The notes: generated by a model from the letters alone, not told the origin. A DNA stretch of 64,000 nucleotides from Colias croceus (GCF_905220415.1 NC_059547.1:7452501-7516500); one strand, 5' to 3'; numbered from the stretch's first letter, positions 13,601 through 28,600 are shown. Numbers and translations are program-made.

Positions 13601-16600
13601 ACTGGTATATTGTGGCTTGCCTTCAGATGAGACGAAAGTCAAAATATTCCAAATGATTGGAATCAGACACGACAATAAAGCTTCACAATACTCACTCCTT
13701 ATCATCAGCGCATCTCCATCCATATGGAACGGCGGTCTCACATGCAGCGGTGTTCCCGCGCGCAGCCAGCGCTTGGCGGGCGGAGGCGCGCCCCCCACCG
13801 CACAGCGCAGAGACAGCGCTGCTCCAGCGCTGCCGACGGCTACACCGCCGAATGAGGAGATGCGGGCAGGCGCTGGAAGCGCTTCTTGGTTAGCTCGGTG
13901 ATTAATATACGAGTGTTAGTAATTATATACTTCAATGTTGATGGAATCATCATATTTTTTTTATTTTTTGAAGTGAAACTTCTTTATTGGGGTTGGAAAA
14001 AACGCGTGACATTTTTCCATTACGCGCCATCTTTTTCTTATCCCTACCACGCGTGACGTATTTCTGTAAAGTTGTTGCATATACAGTGGTGGTCACATAA
14101 TTAAAGACACTAAGAGCATTTTATACTACCCAAGACACTTCTCTCAAAATTTTTTTTTTTACACTAGCATTGGAACTTGTTAAATAATTTTAAAATATTC
14201 AGGTATGTGTTGTCTAATGCTAAACTAAATTTTATCTACAGAACTTGTCGGTTTGTTAGATTTTAATCGGTTCATCCTTACTACTAGCAGTTTTAACCTA
14301 GCAAAGGTCTGGCCATATAATTAAAGACATAAGACTCGCTTATAAGAAATATAAAAAATTATTGTTTTAATGAGATTATTTTTCCAACACAAAATGTCTG
14401 ACGTATTTACAAAACATTTTTACACTTTTCAATATTTGGTTGCATGTCCTTTGGCAGTAGTGACGGTTTACATCTCTTGGGCATTGAAGCAACTAATTTT
14501 GTACAAGTTGCATCACTAATTTGGTTCCATTCTTCGAAAATGCTTTGCAAAGTTAGTCGACGTTTGTTGACCGCTTTGCCACGACTTCTTTCTTTCTTGA
14601 TTCCATAAGTTTTCGATCGGATTTAAATTCGGACTGTAGGGGGGCCAATCCAAAACAGTTACAGATTGGTTCCTTAACAAGCACTTCACTACTTTTACTG
14701 TGTGCTTAGAATCATTATCGTGTTGAAAAGTCCAAACAAAATGTAAATTTTCCTCCGCATAGGGCAGTATGGATTGCTCTAAAATATACTTGTACTGGAA
14801 TTTATCCATGTTGCTTTCTGTCTTTTTGACAGGTCCAACGCCAAGTCCAGAAAAAAAGGCCCCACACTTTTATATTTCCACCCTCATGTATGACTACTTA
14901 TTAGTGTATCTTAGATACATTTTCTTATTGAGATGGCGTCCTACATATTCTTTTCTAACAAAATTAATCATATTAATCTTAGTTTCATGCAAAAACAGCA
15001 CATGTTTCCATTCTTGTTCAGTCCAGTGTTCGTATTTTGTAGCAAAGTCAAATCTTTCCTTCACATTTTGTTTTTTCAAAAGTGGTACTTTCCGAGATAC
15101 TCTTCAGTGCAAGTTTTCCTCACACAGTCTCCGTCTAATTGTCCTTGCAGACCCCCCTTCAAGCCTGCTGCACCATACAACTCTGAACTGTATCAGTTCC
15201 GATCCTTTAAATTGATCTTTTTTAGCCAACAGCACCATTTTTGAATCTTTCGGCCAAGTAGTTTCACTTGGTTTTGCTTTTCTGAGTACGTTTTCGGTCG
15301 TGTGGAACATCTTGACATGTTCTATAGCATTGATAACCATATTCTTGGAACAGTTTAATCCATACTAATATTATAAATGCGAAAGTAACTCTGTCTGTCT
15401 GTCTGTCTGTTACTCAATCACGCCTAAACTACTGAACCAATTTGCATGAAATTTGATATGTAGATATTTTGATACCCGAGAAAGGACATAGGCTACCTTT
15501 TATTGCAAAATATGTACCACGGGCGAAGCCGGGGCGGACCACTAGTTACCTATAATGGAAGTTAAAAATATTTTTTTTGTGGACGAGTCGCAACTCTTGT
15601 TTTTAACCATAATAATTGATATAAAAACTATTAAACGAAAGAATTTTAATTTTAAAGGTTAAAAATACTCAAAATAATTATGGAGTGTCAACGATTTATG
15701 AAATTACGCGGCAAAACGAAGAAAAGCACAATGCAGTTTCTTTTTATTTTTAAAAAATTATAACGCATTTCTTGTTGTCTTTAATTAAGTGGCCAGCTAC
15801 ACGTACGTACACAAAGTTTGAGTTACATTCCCACAGGGAGCAAATGTCGAAACTAACAAGGAATATACCTATTTTATGTCCTTCATTTTAAAGAACACAT
15901 TGTCTTGTATGGTTTAATAAAAATAATACTAGATTAAATAACTTTTTCAGATAATTGTAGTTCCTAATGTAAATCTTTTATGGTCAATTAGGGGGTGTCT
16001 TTAATTATGTGACCACCACTGTATGTAGTAAATTATTATTTGAAAAATAGGGTCATAAAGAAGTTTCATTTCTTACGTGTGTACACTAGTACACGCACAA
16101 ATTTTTTTATTGGTTCAATATATGCTATCAATACAAAAAAATTGTCTAAGTTTGTCATAATAGTTCTACAAAATTGCTCAAATTCAAAAAAGCTTATCCC
16201 TAGAATAGAGCTTAAAACGTAAAAGATTAAAATATTACACAATAACAACGTCAACAAAATACCTAGAATTGAAAATCAAGTTGCACTAACTGAAAATGTT
16301 ACAAATGCGACCGAATAAACTGCTAGTCGCTAGAATCAACTCTATAGTTGTACAAACTTCAATTCAACAAACTGAACGAGCTCCTAGTGGCAGTTGAACC
16401 AAAGCCCGCAGAGTGTTATATTAAAAATATTTAACAAGCAAATTTATAACCAACAATATTCCATTAAAAATAATAAAAATCTATACTATTATTGAATCAT
16501 ATGTGATACATAAGATCAACAAACAAGACGCGTGTACAGACAGCATTGGTACAATGGTTAGGTACATCACTGCAATAATATGAGTGATTCTTATAATGAA

Positions 16601-19600
16601 AATTACTTTTTTACTGCTTCTTTTCTTGTGTCAAAGATGAATTTTCATAGAACAAATGTGTATGTAATGTTAATGTGTTACATAATATAACAAATGTATT
16701 TAAAACATATTTTATTATCTTAAACATTATTGACAAATAGAGGGCAAAGTTCACAGCCGGTGCACAGACCTGACCGAACGGCCACCGAGCACAACGCTCT
16801 GGAATGTTCTCGAATATTCTAAAACTCACCAAGCGCAGTGGTCTAGCACGCCACCACAGCGGAGGGGGGCCGTCACCTGCAGCAGTGGCCGAACGTGCCC
16901 ACGCCTCGTACGTTCGGCCGGCACGCAGTCCTCACAGACTAGCGTGCGTAGGTACACGTGCGGACGACGGGGCGCCCTAAGAGTTTCAAAAACGTTCTAG
17001 AAGGTTCTCGAATATTCTAGAACTCACCAAGCGCAGTAGTCTGGCACGCCACCACAGCGGAGGGCGGTCCATCCCCCGCGGCTGTGGCGGCCCGTGCCCA
17101 CGCCTCGTACGTGCGGCTGGCACGAAGCCCGCGCAGAGTACGCGCGCACTCCGCGCCTTCTTCGCCTTCTACGCATGTGCTTACGCGCGTCACGTTCGCT
17201 TCTTGCGACCTACGAAAGGTAGAGCGGGCTAGTAAGCAAACACGTTAAAGTATTTTTGTCGAAAATTAGTTAAACACACTAGTGTTTTGAACGTTGTATT
17301 CAAGGTTGGAACAAGACTTAGAATAGGTTTATTTGAAAAGCATTAGCAAAAATATTAACAAAATAAATGCCCGGATTGTGTGTAACATTTATGAAATTTA
17401 TATTAACATCAAAATGACATTACAACGCCTGAAATTAATTACATCATAAAATTATTACAACTATTATATTTAGGTTCAAAACAAAACAATCAACGCCATT
17501 CAATATAATATCATTATAATAACATTATTCCACATACCCAGACAAATCCTTAATATACAAGGAGTAATGCGTGAGTCGTCCGTTGGGCTCGACGGGCGGC
17601 AACCACGAGGCGCGCAGCGAGCGCTCGCTCAGCGCTATCAATTTGATGCCGCTTGGAGCGCTTGGTACTATATAAGTAATGGGTTTATTTATAGGAATGT
17701 GATCGAAAATCAATCGTTTGTGGGTAATATTATGTTATAGAAATAGACACAATACTGTTTTATTGTCTATTTGTAGATTTTTCGATCCGATTCGATATGA
17801 AGGAGGTAGGTACCTAATAAATTAATCCTAAGTCTTTGTGTATTTATGTACTTTAGTGTGTAATTATTAATGTAGGTATATTATGTAATATTTACAAAAC
17901 ATGTACACAACATCAACAACACATGTTTTACAAGTATGGGTAATACTTCAAAAAGTTGGATGTATGTGTGTACTGTTAGAAATTGTATTTATCTTTAAAC
18001 AAGGTGTTGATAAGAAATTTTGTTTGCATTGAATTCTAGGATAGAAAACTGAAACACGAAGAAGCGAGAATTAAGTTCGGGAAACTATTTTGAAGTTGTT
18101 TTAACTTACACAAGTCACACGTTGACGAAGACCTAACAAACCTTACACGAAAATACTTTAAGCCGTGTAGAGTTGATTTAATGAAATACACTTTTCCTAA
18201 AGTTTTACAGGCAAAGAAGTCACGACACATTTGAGTTACATTGAACAAATAATCCAAAAAAACTTACCATCTTCATCAGTCCTGCACATTTGTGGAGGGG
18301 ACAGAGGCCCATCGCCAGCGGCGTTATGTGCACGAACCCTTATATCGTATTCTGAGTATGGAGTTAGTCGGGATACTGTTGTTTCTTCACCCTGGTAAAA
18401 AATTGGATATAAACTAACACATTTTTTGCGTTATATGTACCTCCAATCACAAATCATAAAAATAGGAGTGAAAATGGGAATTCATGATTTTTAATTTGAT
18501 TCACTTTCTATTCACAAAAAATATTTTCAGCATCTAATTTTTTAGTCATAAACGTCACGCGTGTGACTCCAGCACACGCCACATGACGCGGAGAGACGTA
18601 GAGCTGCTCGACACGCATGAATCAACTTCTGGACTACCTATAAGAGCTGGGCATTTTATTTGTTCCTACCTGCACCCGTAAATGCGCATCCTGAACAGGT
18701 AGCAACGGGTCCACATCCCGTCTGGTATATTGTAGTGTGTAGTGTGTGATGAGGCCGCCACGTGAGTCTGGTTCTGGCGCCCGCCACGACACGCGCAGTG
18801 ACGTGGAGCCGCTAGATACACATGCCAGTCCTTCTGGACTGCCTGAGGGCGCTGGGGGATGGACGATTTGTGAGCATGATAAATAGCTAAAGCTCTTTAC
18901 ATAATTGATCTATAATTTTATAAGATCATGAGAGACTTTAACATATTGGAAACTTGCTATATGGATAAACTTCTTGCAATTTTTTCCAATGTCTAAAAAA
19001 AGTGGTAGATTTTGTCATGTCACTATAACATACGTTGGTATCATCTTTTATAAACAAAAGTTTTGTATGCTATTTCTCGTAAAATATATCTTAACTTCCT
19101 AATTACTAATTAATATTGCTACTTTCCGAAAATGTAGTGAGGTATGTCTCGTTGTTCTTAAATCGAGCGAATACCTTACTTATAACTTCACAAGAATTTA
19201 CAAGTCACGCTTGAAATCTGACATCTTAGGACAGTTTCCGTTTAAACTGAGCTAAAGTGGAAAATGTAGAGAACTATCAGTTACAAAGTAATTACGGAAC
19301 TGTCCCGACCTTTATAGAAGTATGGAGATGTTCCAGTTATGAAACTATTCAGAGAATAGCTTGTCATTTTCGGCCCGCCTTGCGGTTGTGTAAGTCTTTA
19401 AAAGTTGTTGAATAATTTGTACAGAATAAGATTGAAACTCTAGAATAAGTGGAGTGAGGTCAAAGCCTGAATGAAAACATTTTAGTGAAAGGAATTATGA
19501 TAATTACATCCTTTATAATTCAAAGTTCCTGTCACGCCACATGTAAAATTTATTGCGAATTGGATACTCAGTACTTACAATAAATTTCAAACTTTAACGT

Positions 19601-22600
19601 TTAACTATTAAAAATAAAAGAAAATTATAATATTTCGTACAGCTTTAACGCTATAAATTAAACAACTACGTTGTACTTTTGGCTTAATTGAGCCGTGTTA
19701 ATTACTCATTAACGTAAGCATTCCAATTAAATACACCACGAAGCAACATTTCGACGAAATTGAAAATACGTTTCGTAGGTAACAATTTAATGTAAAAAAT
19801 AAAAATTTGCCATCAATTTGTTCCGAATCGTTTGGCCTGAATCGAAAAAGCCACGGTCCAATTAAGCCATTTTGCATTTTGATAGGAAAATTTATGACGC
19901 ACCTATCATGTCTCTGGCACAGATATATTGACGGGAAAGTTAATCATGCTTTTTGATGAACTAATAACGTTGATGTTACTAAAGGTAAGATGATAGCATT
20001 TAAGGGAATTAAATATTAATACCTAATTTTCCTTTAAAGTTATTAATGAAGGCGATCAACCTTCATAAAAAGACCTTCATAAATTTCCCAGTGCATAAGT
20101 AATAAAACAACTATATTGTACGCTTTCTCTATGTAACTAGTTCAGCAATTACGTATTTGTTGAAAAGTCTCGTAACATAAGTAATTTGTTTATAAATTGT
20201 ACATATAGGCCCCGCAAAAATAGCACTTTCTTCTTCTTCTTCTTACTTTCCCTTGCCCTCGTCTGACCGTTCGTATTGTGTCATGCAGTGTATTGGTGCG
20301 GTAGGATAGCTAAATAAGAAACTAAACAAAAACTTACGCGACTCCAACGTATGCCGATAGTGCGGTTGCGAGGCCGGCCCGTTCCCCGCCGCGTTGTACC
20401 CGCGCACGGACACCGCGTAGCGCGTAGCCGGTTTCAAGCCCCGTAGCGTAGTACTCGTAGCATCCGCACTGGCCCCGCTTTCCGACGCGTTGTCCGAGTT
20501 CCCCTTGCTTTCGTCTGACGCTTCCCACCAGCGGATCGTGTAGCCTAGGAGAGTGCCGTGCCATGTCTCGCGGGGAGGCGGCTGAGAGTTGAAAACTATG
20601 GTATTTTTTGGTTCGTTTTTCTATATTAGTTCATAGTTTATAGTGTGTGGTAATTATATTTTCTTTGCTATAAAATAGTATTTTCTTTACTACTAGGTTC
20701 GGTAATTATTTCGAAAGTATTGTTAGTTTTGTACTAATAAAACGAACCGCGATTCTATCATTATTTTTAGAGCCAAATTGTGTGGGACAGTTGCCATACT
20801 CATATGTTTCGTTTAATTGGAATGACTAAAATCAAGTTTAGACGTTCAAATATAATAATAATGTAAAAAATACACATAGAATATTCATTACATAAATACT
20901 AGATACTTAATATTACTAAAACTTGAGGTTACTGACTGCAAGAATTTGTTGATTGAGATTGGTTATGAATTTAAGCTTATATACACGTCATGTTCACTAT
21001 TGAAGGTTGTTCATTATATTACGAAGGTAGGTACACAATTGTAATGAATGATTAGATCATTAATAAAGTTCCATTTGTTGAAAATCCACAATTGATTTTA
21101 CAGTGATTGTGAAACGAAGGATTAATTGAAGTTCATTAGATAGAATGAAAAAACGATGTTCGGAAACTAAGCTAATTTGTTTTCATTTATTTTCTAAAAG
21201 TTCCATCGTTTAAAATCCTTATACAATTCGAAATATTATACAATTTTTTTCTCTACAAATTGTTCGCTAGCCAATTCAAGACATCAAAATCAGACAGGTT
21301 TACAAAAAAAAAAGACGGGTTGCACTCCAGGAGTGCCGGCAGAAGTGAAAACTTGATTATTAACGTTCAGCATGTTTGATATTTTGGAATGGTATCCGTC
21401 TTACGCATGGAATATAAGGGCTAAAAAAATCCGTCTTACGCTTTTTCGATCAGGCCACGTGTCCTGACGCGAGTTTAAGATTTTATACCCAACGCCGCTA
21501 AAGAAGTTTTCACTTCAAAAACCAAACGGGTTGTCACAAAAATTAAGACCTTACCTGCCAAGTGACGAGAAGCTCCCGTGCGCGGAGGGCGCGCAGCGAA
21601 ATGTCCCGGGGCACCCCCCCGGGCGCTAAGGAGATTAAATGTTATTGTTATCACATACTCGTATTGAAATATCAAAGGATATTTGTGTGGAAAACTATAT
21701 TAGGTTGCTCCGTTTACTTTAGTATAGATATGTATTGAGAATGGATCAAATAAACCGGTATTGCCGGGTAACGGCGAGATTTTAAGTAGTATCAAATGGT
21801 TGTGGAATTTTATTCGTTTTGACAAAATTGTTTTGATAATTATCTGTAGGTTTTTAGTTTTCAAATTTAATTTGCAAACAAAAATATCTGTACATTTGAC
21901 TATCGATAATAGAATAACAAGAATTTATTCCATAAATATGTTTCATATTTTAACATTTAATTATAATGAAAATATAAATAGTTAAAAGTATATAAGTATA
22001 TGGACCCCTTGCAGCTGTTTCGTTTTAATTCAACGCTACATTTTTACCTGAGGGTTCAATATAGAGCTCTTTGATAAACAAAAACATCTTTTAACTTAAA
22101 AACTTCAAGCGACGACTCTACGTACAAGTTAACAACTTTGCGGACGCATCTGTGTTTAAAAGTCTATAAAAAGTTCCTCCAAATACATTTACCATAAAAT
22201 TGAGTTTTTTCTCTCCTCTTAGTAAAAATTGTCCCGTCTAAAGTGATTTATTCCGGACATGTACTAGTTTGTTTACGTGATAAAAAGTCAATTTATTTTT
22301 AGTAGGCTCTTTTAAGCCTTTGCAGGCGTGTTAATACATTTTTATATGTTTAGATAGAGGTACTAAATGTTATATACATTTTAACTTAGTTTTTTTAAAT
22401 TATGAAAAAAAAGTCATAAACATAAAAGATACCTACAAATTTAATTCTAGGTATAACAATTTTTACAAAAAGCAAAGAATATTCTCTTGAGTCGGAAGGG
22501 ATTGACTTTTTTGTGATTGAAATAATAAAGATAGATGCGTATCTAAACCTCAGTCTCTGATCTTTTGGGACTAGCAAAATAAAAATAAACCATAACAAAT

Positions 22601-25600
22601 CTGTTTACTTTCATCTTGACAGGAAAATGTACAAAAATTTTTGTGAAAGGGTTGTTGAAAATAATTATAATTTATACAAAGAGGTTTAAAGATTGACAGT
22701 TATAGATAGAATCTACCTATAAATATTTTAAGATACAATGAATATGTATACAATAAGTATGAAATTAATATATAAGATATTAATGTTAAGAAGTTTAATG
22801 TTAATTAAAGCTTCAAAGCTAAGTACCGGCGTATAAACGAGCGAAAAGGTAGACTATAACGGGCATTGTTAATTAATTACTAATTACATTACATGTTGAT
22901 TCAGATATTAAAGATTATTTATTAACTTATATATTTTAGGATGCTTTAGTTACCTGGTTAACCTTTATATAGAAAAAAATCTATGCTGATAATAATAGTA
23001 GCAGATTTTTTTGCACCTTTAACTTTGAGAGTGGATTATGTAATTACATAATACAGATTCGGACATACAGAGCATACAGTGTACGTGATCGTTATTTTAT
23101 TAAATAAATAATATAAATTAAAGTGTGAAATAACCAGTAGCCTATAGAAATAAAACAGAAAATGTTTCCAAATGAACGCTCAATTTTAATCATCAAGTTA
23201 CAAACACATTTATCCACATCCGCGGGAGGCGTGTCGGAAAAGGACACTGATATAAGCGCGCCTGTCAGATCACTTTAACTGTACATATGGATTTTATAAA
23301 ACAAAATCCAGTTACAATCAAACTCACCTTCCTCTCTCGTAGTAAAGTGCAATGGCGCGGTGTAAGGCGACGCGCCAACATCGTTGTGCGCCGCGAGCCG
23401 TAGCACGTAGCGTGTGTCCGGGAACAGCGCTGATATGAGCGCACCCGCTCGACCGGGGCCTTCCGAACTGTTTGTGGGTTTTATTGAATAAAATATGTAT
23501 TAAATTTAGACATTTTACTAACAAGTGGGCGTCTGATGTTCTGTAATGAAGTATTATGTAGCTTATTTGTTAGTGTTTAGTATAGGCGTTAAAGGTGTGG
23601 ATGACTAAAGGAGCTCATATAAGATATCAGATAGGCGGTTGGCACATCTCGTGCTACGCAGTGTAGCGCCCAAATGCGTGATCTAATATGTGAAAACGCG
23701 CGTGAATACGCTTTCAGTGTGTGTGGTTTCTATACAAACGGAGATACTTCCAAGCTACATTGAAACACGCATTTAAGCGCTTCGCTACGTGATGCAGGGC
23801 AGTGTGCCAATAAATTAAAAAGTGTAGAGGTACCGTAATAAATATAGCATAGATGACAATTTGATGACACGTGAAGTAATATCATGTTACGAAATCGTAC
23901 CAAAATTAGCATATCTCCACATCAAAATTGTTATCATGTCTCGACAAGTTAATTCATAATTTAGCGCGAGATCTCGAAACTCGCTACATTAATTCGCGAT
24001 AGACACAGTCGAAGCGTCACAAGCGTAAATACATTAGCGTCACCGAGATTGAAATTCACGGAGCATTATCATATTCATAAGGTCGGGTTACGGGTGAACT
24101 GACTCCTGACGAATTCTACCAACAACCGCGGTCCCGTCATTGAAGCGGCTGGACGGAACACAGTGGATTTTGGTGGGTAGGAATCCGACAAAAACCATGG
24201 TCCTTTGTGGGCCTTGGGTATCTATGCAAGACTTAAAATTTTCCCACTTAAAAAGCGGCCCATGGGCCAATTTTGCGTATCAGTAACCACCATATTATAG
24301 CGAGAATGGGGCAATTTCAACAGTATTTTAAATTTTTAAGCGTAATATTGCTGAAGAAGTCTGTGTTTGTGTATTCGTTGCGTCGAAACGACTTGTTTAC
24401 GCGCAATGTCTTGTGATAGACATAACTTAGACATAATATTTTTTTTCTATTCAACTAACAAATAATACTACTTTATCCGAGTATTATATTAAATAAATAA
24501 AAAAAGGAATAAACTTACGCGACGTGTAGTAGATCAGAGTTCGCCAGCGTGACGTTGAGCACATCAGGGGACGTCCACGCGTCGATTGGGAGCGCGTCAG
24601 GCGTTGGGGGGAGAGCTCGGTACTGTAGCGCGTATTGCGATACCGCGGTGTTGCGGGCCGCGCGCCACGTGACGCGAGCCCGACGCGACCATACTTCCGA
24701 TATGCGTACCTCTTCGGGGACGCTGGGCCGTTCTGTGTGGCATGGTTTAATGTTACCCCTCGAAATTAAGAAATAATTTGATATCAGGATATCAGGTAAA
24801 TAAACGAACCTGTCTGATACTTTTGATATAAGTAAATTTTTTGTGGTCTAAAGGAATTTTTTACCCTCCATCATACTTAAATCTATTGAAATTTTCTGTG
24901 ATTCTTTTGTTATAACAACGCCCTTCTCCTGGTGTTGACACCATATAATTAATCAATTGAAGACTAATTTTTATCATAAATCTATTTAAATCTTCCTACT
25001 TTTAGAAATAATCATCTTTATTTTATTTTCTTATTGTTGGTGTACATTGTAATTTGTAGTAATGTACCTATACAGATTATATTGTATTTAAATCAGATAA
25101 TATTATAATAGTAGAATAGTCTCATTGTTATTCAGATCCAAAATCGCTTCTCGCGAATCTCATCAAGTTATTTGCTCAGCTAAAGCTTGATTGCTCTTAT
25201 TCTACAAACTTGCATTGCATATTAATTAAATTTCATAGTACAAATTAAAAATAAAATAATACACATGCATCGCATTCTGCACTTGTTATAAATTACAATA
25301 TTACCATTTGTAGAAAAATTTTAATCTGTTCAAATAGTATGAATTTTGTTTTTGTAATAACTAGGCATGTATTCACCATTTATAGATCACACAAATATAG
25401 CAATTATCAATTCTTAGCTCCAAATTCAGTTATGAAAACAAAATGTTTTACAAATTATAGTACTAAATTTACACCATAATCTATTTTCCCAACACAAGTT
25501 CATTCATACATCTTCCGAACTTACCTTTAACAAACAACCTCAAAGATCAGTTCATCAGTGCCATACAAAGTTGCTTGCTGAGCAGCGATAGTCAACTGCG

Positions 25601-28600
25601 TGTTCGGGGCCTCGCATGTGTGATTATGATATCAGAGATACTAAGACAAAAGCAAGTCGTGGAATCGTATAACATATTTCCGCGACCAATACATACAATA
25701 TTCTTTTTTACCATATCATCCATTCATACATCTATCAAACTCACCTTTAACAAATAGCCTGAAGATCAATTCATCAGTCCCATACAAGTTTCTCGCCAAG
25801 CATCTATAGTCGCCCGCGTGTTCGGGCCCCGCGTGCGTGATCGTGATTTCCGACATCATCGCACCGTTACCGAGGTCTCGCATTTCAACACCACCGGAGC
25901 CGCTATTAATTTGATTAATTGGAGGTAAAATATGTCCAGTTGGACTTGATATATTGGAGTTAGGATTAGGAGATAACGTGATGAAAATTCTTACAGCCAT
26001 ATAAAGTAAAAAAAGTTTGGAAAATCCAAAAGTGCACGCCTCACAATCTCATCCTTTACAATAAAATTGATTATTTATAAAGGTGTATATAATATAAGTA
26101 TGTAGATACACTTGTTCTCATGTGCCAATGCTCTTGTACTGTCTCAAAACAGTTGGAAAAGTAAAGAAAGCGGTACCGTAATAATTGAGCTATTTTTCTT
26201 GTGGCCCCACCTAGATGTGAAACTGCGCAGGTTTAAGGGACTGACTACCAACTTATTTTTTTAAACCTTGGCTTATAGTATAAAGAATCGAGTTTATAAT
26301 GGTGAATTTTGAGTACACTATAAATATATTTAAAAAAAAAAGTAGATATTTTTTTTTGTTTATTTAATAACAATTAAACTACATCGAATCAGACCCTGAA
26401 AAATGAAAGGGTTCTATTCCTGAGCATACTCAAGCGTAAGAGAAAAAAAAAGACTCGATTAGTAAAGTATTTCGGTCGCTATCGTGTTAACAAGAAAATC
26501 CTCCGCACATACAGACCCACGGACGTCCAAGACAGAACTTTTTTAAACTGTTTTTAAACTAGTTTAAATAACAAAAATGACATCAAAAATATCATGAATG
26601 TTAAAAATAGTGTTTTTTCTTAATATGTGTGTGTATGTATTATCTTACAAATGCAATGTATGATACATAAAGACATTTTAAGTTTGAAAAATCAGATGTT
26701 TTGCGCGAGTAGTACCCACCTCAACGCTTCGCTTATGAGGCTTGCAAAACTGTAACGGCTTAGTAGGTTTTTTATTCACCTTTATCATTAGAATTTATTT
26801 TTACTAAGTACCTATAATTTTGATGAGTAACTTCTTAAGCAAATGATTTAAAACCGTAAAGCCTGTTACGATAAAGCATATTTATAAACGAAATGTAAAC
26901 CTAAAATCACCAGAAACACCTGCGTCACATTTAAATTTGCAAAAGCTCGGACCGTCAAGCTGCCTAGGAATTAGGTCATACCCCTCGCCCAACAACAACT
27001 AACTCTCTTATACTAAGTGCAGGGGCTAAGCTAAAATGAATAGGTATAGTTCATTTTGAAATGAACACAAAATGTAGCACTTAATTACGTTCCGTTTAAA
27101 AGGCAGGTGAGGCGGAAATAACACTACTTATGACGTGTATAGTAAATTAAATATTTATGTTTAAAAGCAGAGTTCTAACATGATTTTTATTAGAAGTTAA
27201 TGTCAGAGTATGTGAGTTTAAAATTTTGTTACACAAAATAAATTAGGCACGTGCGTTCTATGTGCTTAAAGTTTAGAAATTTAATAATTGAAAATGAAGT
27301 AATTTTAAACTATTTTAATATTCTCTATCACGTGTGAACGTACCTCCATTAAAAGTTTTAACTCTGTCGTCTAAAATAGAATATAGGTACATCATAAAAT
27401 TTAAGTACCACTAAAATATTAAAATTTATTGTATGACATTCGGAATAAGGTGAAATGCTTCATTTCTTCCTAATAAAAAACTAATCGTAACAAGAAAAGA
27501 CAATTTCTCTTTAACTAACAATAAATAAGGATTTCTAGGTAGTCATCTGTGATCAAGTTCTTCATATAAATTTTCATTTAAAAGCAACATAAAATAAATA
27601 TTAAAGATAAGGGACGAGATAAGTAAATGCTACTTACTGCAAAGCGAGTGGCCTGGAGTCGTGCGTCCAATGTATGTGAATTTCTGGCTCGCCGCGGACT
27701 GAGCAAGTCAATCGTGCCGTTGATCCTCTAACTACCCACTGAGTTTCCCCACCACCTCCACCTCGAGTTAGTTTAGGTGGCTCTACACGAAGAGATAGAA
27801 GTTTTAAGTCTCAATTAGTTTTTTTTTCTTCTAAAGGTAGAATAAAATTACTAATTTTTAGATTTTGAGTTCCGTTAAGTCAGTACTGAATTAAAATATT
27901 ATGTGTTAAGTCTTACTGGATAGCCAGAAAAATTAATATGTTTTAAAATAATATTTTACAGAACTTAAAAAAACCCTATTTCATTTAAAAAATACATGTT
28001 CACAAAACAATAAAAACATCAACAATCCAAACATAGTCTCACCCCTAACATCCAAATAGAAGGTATGGTGTAAGAACGAATGCTGTACCCTTGCAGTACA
28101 TCTGTACCAGCCCTCGTGCTGCGGAGTCGCTGCACGGACCCACACAGTACCGTCCGCGAGTAGAGACCCCTCACTCATATCGGGCGATTCGGTTTGACCC
28201 CAGAGGATGTGACGCCAGTTTTCACCCTCTGTTATATGTACAATTTGTACTTTAGTTCAGCTAAATACTTTTTATTTGCAAATGCATAGGAAGAGGAAGA
28301 GGAATAGTTGTCTTTAAAGCTAAACCAGGACTTTAAAAATAAGAAAAAAAGCTCCCTTCTCTTACTAACTTGATATCATCATGAATACATTAAAGTGCAT
28401 AAAATCAATTGACGTGGTACATAATTGGAATGGAAGGAAAACAGAAGAATATAAATAGAAAAAATCTTTATTGGTGGCTTTAAGTTCACAAAAATAAACA
28501 TCAGAAATAATAAACCTGCCCATTACTAACCTGTAGAAAATTCCCAAGAAATCCTAGGCATTGGCTGACCCTTAGCAGAACAAGGCAATAGTACAGCAGC

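Larger units (their letters stand above)
14084..16021 (-). mobile_element. Tc1-type DNA transposon with IR/DR ends, inactive
   Basis: Perfect 27-bp terminal inverted repeats at 14084-14110 and 15995-16021 begin CAGTGGTGGTCACATAATTA, flanked by TA. Related inner repeats occur at 14310-14329 and 15776-15795, so each end carries two direct repeats, the IR/DR layout of Tc1 elements such as Minos and Sleeping Beauty. It encodes a broken transposase on the minus strand and carries a Helitron at 15359-15546. Confidence 0.9.
13968..16109 (+). mobile_element. MITE-like repeat split by the Tc1 element
   Basis: Left part 13968-14083 and right part 16022-16109 together match an uninterrupted copy at 57443-57662 (GAAGTGAAACTTCT..., CGCGTGACATTTTTCC, CCCTACCACGCGTGA, ACGTGTGTAC...ACACGCACA). 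It is the host of the Tc1-type insertion. Confidence 0.8.

Noticed and set aside
14769..15215. Plus-strand open frame of 148 codons
   Set aside because: It runs antisense through the broken Tc1 transposase; hydrophobic content is an artefact.
24060..24265. GC-richer block reading like a retroelement fragment
   Set aside because: No convincing domain or terminal structure; it may be an old LINE tail but cannot be supported.
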